A DNA stretch of 64,000 bases from NCBI RefSeq assembly GCF_003544895.1, contig NZ_CP032125.1, forward strand, positions 634,001 through 698,000. Direction: 5' to 3'. The DNA comes from Profundibacter amoris (GTDB lineage: Bacteria; Pseudomonadota; Alphaproteobacteria; Rhodobacterales; Rhodobacteraceae). Shown here one piece after another: positions 57,724 through 64,000 of this stretch. How positions within the stretch are numbered: position 1 is the stretch's first letter; each line of letters begins with the position of its first letter. A program made the translations under genes and the position numbers. Under the pieces are notes generated by a model, which worked only from the letters and a program-made list of their open reading frames with translations, made no database searches and was not told the DNA's origin.

Positions 57724-59619
57724 ATGACACGTTTTGCGACTTTGGATGATGTTCAGGCGATTGTAAAAGAGGGCGCTTGGGCAGACCGTGATCTACCTCA
57801 AACCATGTATCAGTTCCTGACCCGGGTGGCGGAAAAACATGGTAACCACAATGCGGTATCGTTTCAGATTACATCCGGCCCGACAGACAGGGCGGAAACC
57901 CTGACATGGCGCGGGCTGCATACCAAAGTAGTGCAAGCGGCAAATATGTTCCGCGGTATGGGCATCGGCGAAGATGATGTGGTGGCCTATATGCTGCCCA
58001 ACAGTAATGAAACGGTAATAACCATGCTGGCGGGATCAATCGCTGGCATCGTCAACCCGATCAACCCCTTGCTGGACGCTGAACAGATTGCCTCGATCCT
58101 GCGGGAAACCGGTGCCAAGGTTCTGGTGACGCTAAAATCCTTTCCCAAAACCGATGTGGCGCAAAAGGCCGCCGAGGCTGTCGCACTGGCCCCGAATGTC
58201 AAAACCGTGGTCGAGGTGGATTTGCTGCGCTACCTTTCCCCGCCCAAAAGCTGGATCGCAGGATTGATCCGGCCGAAAAACCCTGTGAAGCACAACGCGC
58301 GGGTTGTGAATTTCACAAAGGAAATGTCACGCCAGAACACCACGCTGGATTTTTCGGATTCTGAGGGGGATCGGGTGGGGGCCTATTTCCACACCGGTGG
58401 CACCACCGGCATGCCAAAGGTCGCGCAGCACAAATATTCCGGTATGATCTATAACGGCTGGCTGGGTGATACCCTGCTGTTCGACGAAAACGACACGCTG
58501 ATCTGTCCACTACCGCTGTTCCATGTTTTCGCAGTGCAGGTGGTGCTGATGGCGGTGATCGCATCGGGCGCGCATGTGGTGTTCCCGACACCTGCGGGTT
58601 ATCGCGGGGACGGGGTGTTCGACAACTTCTGGAAGCTGATCGAACGCTACAAGGTGACATTCGTTATCACCGTTCCCACCGCCATTGCCGCGCTGATGCA
58701 GCGGCCCGTGGATGCGGATGTGTCCAGCCTGAAAACCGCCTTTTCCGGCTCGGCCCCGCTGCCGGTTGAATTGTTCAACCGGTTTGAAAAAACCACAGGT
58801 GTCAATCTGGTCGAAGGTTATGGTCTGACCGAGGCAACCTGCCTTGTGGCAATCAACCCGCTGGATGGTGAGAAGAAGATCGGCTCGGTCGGATTGCCGT
58901 TCCCTTATACGGATGTGCGTATTCTGGATTCCGCCGAGGACGGAACGGTTAAGAAAGAATGTGGCGTTGACGAGGTTGGCGAGATTTGCGTTTTCAACCC
59001 CGGCGTTTTCCCGGGAAATACCTATACCGAAGCGCCGAAAAATGTTGGCCTTTATGCGGATGAAAAATATCTGCGAACGGGTGATCTGGGCCGGTTGGAT
59101 GCAGATGGTTATTTGTGGATCACAGGCCGCGCCAAGGATCTGATCATACGCGGTGGCCACAACATTGATCCGGCCGAGATTGAAGAGGCATTGGCAGGTC
59201 ATCCTGCCGTCGCCTTTGCCGGTGCGATCGGGCAGCCTGACAGCTTTGCCGGTGAATTGCCTTGCGTCTATGTCGAGCTGGTGGACGGGGCGACTGCGAC
59301 TGTCGAGGAACTGATGGAATATGCCAAAAAGAATGTTCACGAGCGCGCCGCACGTCCTAAGTATCTGGAAATTCTGGACGAGTTGCCGAAAACAGCGGTT
59401 GGTAAAGTGTTCAAACCCGATCTGCGCAAGCGGGCAATCGTGCGGGTGTATAATGACGCCCTGAACAAAGCAGGGCTGGCCGCCGAAGTTATCCGTGTTG
59501 TTGACAGTAAGAAACGCGGACTGGTTGCACAGGTTGCCAAAACCGGAGATGTCGATGAAGCGTCGGTGGCTCACTTGCTAGGTGAATACACGCGCCCATG
59601 GGAATGGGTCGAGGACTAA
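57724..59619 (+). CDS. Acyl-CoA synthetase (AMP-forming)
   Basis: A 631-residue adenylate-forming enzyme that activates a carboxylic acid as its CoA thioester. The AMP-binding motif is FHTGGTTGMPKVAQHKYSG near residue 222; VEGYGLTEATCL near residue 366 is the A5 motif; YLRTGDLGRLDADGYLWITG near residue 442 and the catalytic-lysine region PKTAVGKVFKPDLRK (near residue 560) complete the set. The C-terminus is longer than usual by about 50 residues. It resembles medium- or long-chain fatty-acid ligases; exact substrate uncertain. Confidence 0.92.
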   Translation: MTRFATLDDVQAIVKEGAWADRDLPQTMYQFLTRVAEKHGNHNAVSFQITSGPTDRAETLTWRGLHTKVVQAANMFRGMGIGEDDVVAYMLPNSNETVITMLAGSIAGIVNPINPLLDAEQIASILRETGAKVLVTLKSFPKTDVAQKAAEAVALAPNVKTVVEVDLLRYLSPPKSWIAGLIRPKNPVKHNARVVNFTKEMSRQNTTLDFSDSEGDRVGAYFHTGGTTGMPKVAQHKYSGMIYNGWLGDTLLFDENDTLICPLPLFHVFAVQVVLMAVIASGAHVVFPTPAGYRGDGVFDNFWKLIERYKVTFVITVPTAIAALMQRPVDADVSSLKTAFSGSAPLPVELFNRFEKTTGVNLVEGYGLTEATCLVAINPLDGEKKIGSVGLPFPYTDVRILDSAEDGTVKKECGVDEVGEICVFNPGVFPGNTYTEAPKNVGLYADEKYLRTGDLGRLDADGYLWITGRAKDLIIRGGHNIDPAEIEEALAGHPAVAFAGAIGQPDSFAGELPCVYVELVDGATATVEELMEYAKKNVHERAARPKYLEILDELPKTAVGKVFKPDLRKRAIVRVYNDALNKAGLAAEVIRVVDSKKRGLVAQVAKTGDVDEASVAHLLGEYTRPWEWVED

Positions 59620-59646
59620 TCCAGCAGCAGCAAGATTGTTAAAAAC

Positions 59647-59691
59647 AACGGCCCGGCATGACTGGTGAACAGATCATACCGGGCCGTTTTT
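59647..59691. terminator. Bidirectional terminator between acyl-CoA synthetase and cpaB
   Basis: AACGGCCCGG (59647-59656) pairs with CCGGGCCGTT (59679-59688) with extra pairing at ATGA/TCAT, followed by TTTTT rightward and an A-rich AAAAAC on the other side. It closes both convergent transcripts. Confidence 0.88.
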
Positions 59692-59707
59692 CAGAATATC
59701 GGAAAGA

Positions 59708-60595
59708 TTACTGCTTTGGGCAGGTATATTCGACTTCTATCCGCTCTGTACCTCTGCGTACAACGCGGTAGCATTTTTCCGGCTCTTTTGCTTCTTCAAC
59801 AACAGGCGCATCTTCAATATCCAGCAATGTTGTCTGGTCTACCTCGATACTGCTGTCAATGACCGTGGCATCGCCAACACCAACCAGCGACAGGGACAAT
59901 CGGCCCGTCGATTGGGCCTGTGCAAGTGAAGCAACCTGTTGCGGTGTTGCCTCGACTGTGACAGTGCGCGCGATGTTGGCATCACCAATGTCATCATTGG
60001 CGGATTGGTCAATCGCAATAAGGGCAACCCCTGATTCAATCAGCTTTGTGATATTGCCGCCGGCATTTCTGTTTGGCGGACGTCCGGTCCAATATACATC
60101 GACATTATCCCCTGGGCGCAAGAAGCCGGAAACACCACTGCTGGCGTCAACCTTGATCGCAAAAGCGCGCATCCCGGGGGACAGACGCGATGTGATACCC
60201 GCGTCTTTGCCCGGCGCGGTCACCTTGATGGCTAGAACCGGTTCGCCCGCTTCCATTGTACGCAGAACCGCGCGCAATTTATCACTATCTTTGGGGAACA
60301 GGTCTTCACCCGGTTTGCCATCTTCTGTTTCGGCTGCGGGGAAGGTGAAAACGCCATCGGGCAAGGAATCTACCGGCCATTGTTGAAGGCGGACATCATC
60401 TTTTGTCAGTTTGCTACCATAGGTGACTTTGTTTTTTACGACAAAAACATTGACGGTTTCAACCATGCTGTTTGCAATAGCTTCAAGCCGTTGTTTTTCA
60501 GCCTGATAATCGCTGAAATAACCTTTGGTCATATAAACGGCAAAACCGGCCAGTCCCAATCCTAAAATCAGAACCAAACCAAAAACCATTCGCAT
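59708..60595 (-). CDS. cpaB: Flp pilus assembly protein CpaB/RcpC
   Basis: A 295-residue inner-membrane or periplasmic protein of the Tad/Flp pilus. One N-terminal membrane helix (residues 4-24) is followed by an SAF-type domain (YGSKLTKDDVRLQQWPVDSL) and the RcpC/CpaB core (GMRAFAIKVDASSGVSGFLR, then PGDNVDVYWTGRPP). CpaB is thought to work with the CpaC secretin. No cpaC or other tad gene is nearby; transcription stops at the terminator just past the stop. Three pilin genes precede it on the same strand. Confidence 0.93.
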   Translation of the reverse strand: MRMVFGLVLILGLGLAGFAVYMTKGYFSDYQAEKQRLEAIANSMVETVNVFVVKNKVTYGSKLTKDDVRLQQWPVDSLPDGVFTFPAAETEDGKPGEDLFPKDSDKLRAVLRTMEAGEPVLAIKVTAPGKDAGITSRLSPGMRAFAIKVDASSGVSGFLRPGDNVDVYWTGRPPNRNAGGNITKLIESGVALIAIDQSANDDIGDANIARTVTVEATPQQVASLAQAQSTGRLSLSLVGVGDATVIDSSIEVDQTTLLDIEDAPVVEEAKEPEKCYRVVRRGTERIEVEYTCPKQ

Positions 60596-60751
60596 GATGT
60601 ATCCTTTCGCTTCCTATGCTTTGTGGGCATATAATCTATTACCAATCACATCAATAGACAATGATTGCGGCAATAACGTGAACAAAAGGCGGGTTTTCTT
60701 TGGAAGCTCAGAAACGTTGTCGCCTTGGTATTAGGCGAGGGTGCGATCCGA

Positions 60752-60940
60752 TTAGAATGTTGGGTCTACACCGGCTGCATCAAGGACTGAACCGATAGCA
60801 ACTGTTTTGTCTTCTACCTTTGGGCGAAGCACCAAAACAACGGCCAGACCAAGTCCTGCAATTGCAGCAGTGAGCACAACCCAATCAACGGTGACAGCCC
60901 CATCTTCAGATTTAGTGAATTCGATTAGAGTATTCAGCAT
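60752..60940 (-). CDS. Flp-type prepilin, third and divergent copy
   Basis: A 62-residue type IVb pilin precursor with the cleavage context EDGAVTVDWVVLTAAIAGLG; the prepilin peptidase should cut after Gly14, with Asp-Trp in place of the usual Glu-Tyr at mature positions 5-6. The helix AIAGLGLAVVLVL is shared with the two upstream copies, but the tail (PKVEDKTVAIGSVLDAAGVD) differs. It lies 156 nt before cpaB. Confidence 0.85.
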   Translation of the reverse strand: MLNTLIEFTKSEDGAVTVDWVVLTAAIAGLGLAVVLVLRPKVEDKTVAIGSVLDAAGVDPTF

Positions 60941-61070
60941 GTCCGTCTCCGTGTGCCCATCTTATGGTTGTGTGGTTTTTTAAAAACTACCGTTGCACTG
61001 TGTTCAAAATGTGGAAGCAGGAAGGAATAAAACAGGCATGCATTAAACTGGATCTTCCCTACCAGCCAAA

Positions 61071-61101
61071 GAAAAACCGCGCCCGGTAAGGGACGCGGTT
61101 T
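61071..61101 (-). terminator. Terminator after the tandem pilin genes
   Basis: Read leftward, AAACCGCG (61101-61094) pairs with CGCGGTTT (61081-61074) around a 12-nt loop, followed by TTC with neighbouring T residues. It is 24 nt past the pilin stop, so the two tandem pilins can be expressed without the third copy and cpaB. Confidence 0.75.
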
Positions 61102-61124
61102 AACAATTCTCGAAAAACTTCGGC

Positions 61125-61322
61125 TTAGAAGTTTGTGGAAACAGTCATGCTGTCCATAGCCGAGCCGATTTTGTTTGTCAGTGTTTCTGTCTTGCCTTTG
61201 ATCAGCGACAGAACAGCAAGGCCCAGGCCAACAACAGCAGCGGTCAGAACAACCCAGTCAACGGTTACAGCGCCAGATTCGTTAGCAGCAAAGTTTTTGA
61301 TAGTGTTCAACATTTTATTCAT
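61125..61322 (-). CDS. Flp-type prepilin, tandem copy 2
   Basis: A 65-residue precursor, with leader up to ANESG and mature start AVTVDWVVLTAAVVGLGLAV. It differs from its neighbour (61359-61556) at one residue, MTVSTNF against MSVSTNF. A leading ATGAATAAAATG gives two candidate starts two codons apart (MNKM). AAGGAT is 3-4 nt upstream. Confidence 0.88.
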   Translation of the reverse strand: MNKMLNTIKNFAANESGAVTVDWVVLTAAVVGLGLAVLSLIKGKTETLTNKIGSAMDSMTVSTNF

Positions 61323-61358
61323 CCTTGGTTTAAGTTTGTTTGTAGTGGTATCGTGGAA

Positions 61359-61556
61359 TTAGAAGTTTGTGGAAACAGACATGCTGTCCATGGCCGAGCC
61401 GATTTTGTTTGTCAGGGTTTCTGTTTTGCCCTTGATCAGCGACAGCACAGCAAGGCCCAGGCCCACAACAGCAGCAGTCAGAACAACCCAGTCAACGGTT
61501 ACAGCGCCAGATTCGTTAGCAGCAAAGTTTTTGATAGTGTTCAGCATTTTATTCAT
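61359..61556 (-). CDS. Flp-type prepilin, tandem copy 1
   Basis: A 65-residue precursor, first of the pilin array. The cleavage site follows ANESG, and the mature protein begins AVTVDWVVLT with one hydrophobic helix and a short C-terminal tail (KTETLTNKIGSAMDSMSV). The mature-protein coding DNA differs from copy 2 at roughly nine positions, nearly all silent. Its promoter must lie in 61557-61904. Confidence 0.88.
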   Translation of the reverse strand: MNKMLNTIKNFAANESGAVTVDWVVLTAAVVGLGLAVLSLIKGKTETLTNKIGSAMDSMSVSTNF

Positions 61557-61904
61557 CCTTGGTTAGCGATCTAAATTGTTACTCATTCCTATGCGGGTTG
61601 TTCGGCGTTCTGTTGTTTGCCTATGTCCGCGTCGGGATGGGTATATATAGCCGCCTGAATGGGGCGAGAATTTGGCAGGTATCGTACAAATTTAAGCTAT
61701 CGTTAATATTTTCTCTATTTTATGCATAAGTGTATGAAATAATTAAGAATATTATGGTTAATAAATTTTGATTTTGCGAAAGTTTTTGTGATTGTGTGTG
61801 AATTTGGGCGGATTTTCTCTGGATTCGGGCGGAATATCTGGCTTTCGGCCCATTTATTTGCGACAGTGAATCAATAATATTCTCGAGGCAGAGCAGGAAT
61901 CCGC
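61557..61904. other. AT-rich divergent promoter region
   Basis: This 348-nt region lies between the leftward pilin array and the rightward transglycosylase. It is much more AT-rich than the rest, especially 61690-61800 (TTAATATTTTCTCTATTTTATG nearby, split across short A/T runs). It holds no open frame with family resemblance. Promoters for both directions are expected; a regulator site cannot be named. Confidence 0.5.
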
Positions 61905-62762
61905 ATGAAGCGGCGCTTCGTAACATTAATAGTGACTGCCGCTGTGTTTCTCGCGGCTCAGGTGCAGGCGGATACGCCGGCACCCTATCCCTCTTTTACC
62001 TTTAAACGAGTCGGGCTGCCGGGTAAATCAGGCGGGGGCCGTATAAAGGTCCAGATCGATCCTGTGGCACAACGCGAGGCCTTGCGTGTGACCAAGCATA
62101 CAGAACCCGAGGAAACAAAAGCCCCTGATGCAGTGCCGGATACACCCACGGTATTATCAGGGCTTGATTGGTATTGGATCGGCGTTTCCCCAAAACTGGA
62201 AGATTCCAGCCCCGGGCGATTGGATATCGCGGTTTCTTATCTGGACAAAGGGCCCGAGGGGAAAACCGTTCCCGCACCGCGTTTGCAAAAAATGCAGGAT
62301 ATCGCCGAAAAATACGGTGTCGATATTCTGAAGGCCACAATCGGCACAGATGTTTCCCCTGCACTGGTGTTGGCTGTGATCGGTATTGAATCGGCGGGCA
62401 ATCGCAATGCCGTCAGTTCGGCGGGCGCGTCGGGTCTGATGCAATTGATGCCCGATACGGCCAAACGCTTTGGTGTCGAAGATGCGACGATTGCCGAACA
62501 GAATATCAAAGGCGGCGTTGCCTATCTGGATTGGCTGATGAAAAAGTTCAATCGTGACCCGGTACTGGTTCTGGCCGGTTATAACGCGGGCGAGGGGGCT
62601 GTGATCAAAAACGGGGGCGTTCCACCCTATGCGGAAACGCGCGCCTATGTCCCCAAAGTGCTGGCCGCATGGAAAGTGGCGCGCGGCCTGTGTATAACGC
62701 CGCCGGAACTGGTGACCGACGGCTGTGTCTTTGCCGTTAGGGGGCTTGCATCCAATGACTGA
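61905..62762 (+). CDS. Lytic transglycosylase (SLT domain)
   Basis: A 285-residue exported murein-cleaving enzyme. The signal peptide is residues 1-22 (QVQA). A Pro-rich region to about residue 110 precedes the SLT domain with catalytic glutamate in VIGIESAGNRNAVSSAGASG near residue 165, followed by GLMQLMPDTAKRFG, NIKGGVAYLDWLM and LAGYNAGEGAV. It cleaves peptidoglycan glycan strands to 1,6-anhydro ends. The stop overlaps the next start by 8 nt. Its place next to pilus genes may be chance. Confidence 0.92.
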   Translation: MKRRFVTLIVTAAVFLAAQVQADTPAPYPSFTFKRVGLPGKSGGGRIKVQIDPVAQREALRVTKHTEPEETKAPDAVPDTPTVLSGLDWYWIGVSPKLEDSSPGRLDIAVSYLDKGPEGKTVPAPRLQKMQDIAEKYGVDILKATIGTDVSPALVLAVIGIESAGNRNAVSSAGASGLMQLMPDTAKRFGVEDATIAEQNIKGGVAYLDWLMKKFNRDPVLVLAGYNAGEGAVIKNGGVPPYAETRAYVPKVLAAWKVARGLCITPPELVTDGCVFAVRGLASND

Positions 62763-64000
62763 CAACAAACCGCTGGTGCTGGATGTCGATGGCACCTTCC
62801 TGAACACCGACATGTTGTTCGAGAATTTCTGGGCCGGCCTGGGCCAAGCGCCAATCGCGACCCTGAAAATCTGTGCCACGCATTTTCGCTCGCCGGCCCG
62901 CCTGAAACAGGAACTGGCCGCGCTGGTGACAATGCGCACCGATTTGTTGCCGGTTAATCCGCAGATCAAAGCCGTTGCCGAAGAAACGCTGTCGTCAGGG
63001 CGCGAGGTGGTGCTGGCCTCGGCTTCTGATCAGGTGCTGGTCGAACAATTGGCCAAGGACCACGGGTTAAGCCCGCGCAGCTTTGCTTCGGACGGGCGCA
63101 CGAACCTGAAAGGCGACGCCAAGGCCGATGCGCTGGTGCAGGCCTATGGCGAAGGCGGCTTCCATTATGCCGGCGATAATAAGGTGGACCGCGCCATCTG
63201 GCAGCATGCCGATGGTGTTCTGATTGTCGGAAACCACCCCAAACTGGCCTCGGAAATGACCGCAGCAGGGAAACAGGTTGCCGAATATCCCGCAGGCTGG
63301 AAGGCCCGCGATCTGATCCGCGCCTTGCGGCCGCACCAATGGGTGAAAAACGTCCTGCTGTTCCTGCCGGTTCTGGCGGCCCATAATTTCACCCCGTCGG
63401 TGATGCTGATGGTGCTGCTGGGGATGGTCGCATTTTCGGCGGCCGCGTCTTCCATATACATAGTGAATGACCTGCTGGATCTCGAGGCCGACCGCCTGCA
63501 TGTCAAAAAACGCCACCGCCCCTTTGCGGCGGGTAAGGTTCCGATACGTGTTGGTATGATCACAAGCATTGGGTTGGCACTGTTGGCGCTAGGGATCGGT
63601 GTCTACCTTGGCTGGGCTTTTCTGCTGGTTGTTATACTGTATATGGCGCTGTCGCTGGCCTATTCCCTGCGCCTGAAACGGATGCGCTGGGTGGATATCG
63701 CGACACTGGCCAGCCTTTATACCCTGCGCGTGGTGGCCGGTGCGGCGGCCAGCGGCGTTGTTGCCTCGGGCTTTATGCTGGTCTTTATCTTTCCGGTGTT
63801 CATCACGCTGGGCTGTGTGAAGCGCCTGACCGAACTGACCCTTGCCACCTCGGACGAACGTCTGCCCGGGCGAGGGTATGGTCGCAAGGACCGCGAAGAT
63901 TTGCTGAATGTCGGCGGTCTGGGCGTGGCTGGTGCGTTGGTGATTTTCTTCCTTTACAGTTTCAGCGAACAGGCCACGATGCTTTATCCCACCCGCTGGC
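62755..64000 (+). CDS. HAD-domain UbiA-family prenyltransferase, partial
   Basis: An open frame of 415 codons that continues past the right edge. Residues 1-175 form a HAD phosphatase domain (LVLDVDGTFLNTDMLFENF, then VLASASDQVL, then YAGDNKVDRAIW). From residue 185 a UbiA-type membrane domain follows, with RPHQWVKNVLLFLP, the Asp-rich motif NDLLDLEADRLHVKKRHRP and GRGYGRKDREDLL as a second polar loop. HAD-UbiA fusions of this kind resemble decaprenyl-phosphate phosphoribosyltransferase relatives; the substrate is not known. It overlaps the transglycosylase stop. Confidence 0.88.
   Translation, partial: MTDNKPLVLDVDGTFLNTDMLFENFWAGLGQAPIATLKICATHFRSPARLKQELAALVTMRTDLLPVNPQIKAVAEETLSSGREVVLASASDQVLVEQLAKDHGLSPRSFASDGRTNLKGDAKADALVQAYGEGGFHYAGDNKVDRAIWQHADGVLIVGNHPKLASEMTAAGKQVAEYPAGWKARDLIRALRPHQWVKNVLLFLPVLAAHNFTPSVMLMVLLGMVAFSAAASSIYIVNDLLDLEADRLHVKKRHRPFAAGKVPIRVGMITSIGLALLALGIGVYLGWAFLLVVILYMALSLAYSLRLKRMRWVDIATLASLYTLRVVAGAAASGVVASGFMLVFIFPVFITLGCVKRLTELTLATSDERLPGRGYGRKDREDLLNVGGLGVAGALVIFFLYSFSEQATMLYPTRW

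Noticed and set aside
61135-61362. Rightward small open frames opposite the pilin genes
   Set aside because: They repeat because the pilins repeat; the prepilin cleavage motif is on the minus strand.

Overview
The window looks like a chromosomal segment of an alphaproteobacterium of the order Rhodobacterales (Roseobacter-type). The evidence is a complete soxSVWXYZABCDEF thiosulfate-oxidation cluster with Rhodobacteraceae-style gene order, a pob/pca protocatechuate operon carrying a BKACE-family gene, an Irr-type Fur regulator, the miaB-phoH-ybeY-corC-lnt-metK and cmk-rpsA-ihfB-lapA-trpF-trpB neighbourhoods, and a SAM/SAH riboswitch, a class known almost only from Rhodobacterales, in front of metK. 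No rRNA, CRISPR array, insertion sequence or prophage was seen. Two tRNA genes are present, tRNA-Arg(UCU) and tRNA-Gly(UCC).

Layout. 1-4.1 kb: uvrB, an NDUFS4-like complex I subunit, tRNA-Arg and a PAP2 phosphatase; a terminator-like hairpin upstream of uvrB hints at an unannotated small RNA. 4.1-16.5 kb: the sulfur island. SoxT transporter, SoxR repressor and SoxS thioredoxin point left; soxVW and soxXYZABCDEF point right; a second SoxR/SqrR-like repressor closes the cluster on the other strand. 16.6-25.3 kb: a zinc alcohol dehydrogenase, a TetA-like MFS transporter, and an operon of overlapping genes, pobA-pcaD-pcaC-pcaH-pcaG-BKACE-pcaB, followed upstream by a frameshifted SMR-type transporter gene. 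25.5-35.5 kb: an EEP-family nuclease, threonine/serine dehydratase, an AcfC-like binding protein, HAD hydrolase, PPK2, the fabA-fabB-fabI operon facing irr, NnrU and a tandem universal stress protein. 35.5-46.4 kb: translation, envelope and SAM housekeeping genes, then aroA. 46.4-59.6 kb: two secreted unknowns, cmk, rpsA, ihfB, lapA, trpF, trpB, a secreted PepSY/Asp-Gly-repeat protein next to a membrane-anchored LuxR-type regulator, tRNA-Gly, an ABC exporter and an acyl-CoA synthetase. 59.7-64 kb: cpaB with three Flp-type pilins, a lytic transglycosylase, and a HAD-UbiA fusion that runs off the right edge.

How the genes work together. The Sox proteins form the periplasmic multienzyme system: SoxXA attaches thiosulfate to the SoxYZ carrier, SoxB hydrolyses the sulfate off, and SoxCD oxidises the sulfane sulfur. 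SoxS, SoxV and SoxW carry reductant to the periplasm, SoxT probably imports sulfur compounds, and one or both SoxR paralogues probably sense persulfide through two conserved cysteines. The pob/pca genes turn 4-hydroxybenzoate into beta-ketoadipate; the BKACE gene inside the operon probably replaces the usual PcaIJ/PcaF finish.

The most interesting unexplained items are a 131-nt rod-like inverted repeat between metK and trmB, the candidate small RNA near 2.5-2.74 kb, the PepSY/DG-repeat protein with its membrane LuxR partner, the paired SoxR paralogues, and the pilin-cpaB unit separated from the rest of a tad locus. None of these could be tested by search here.
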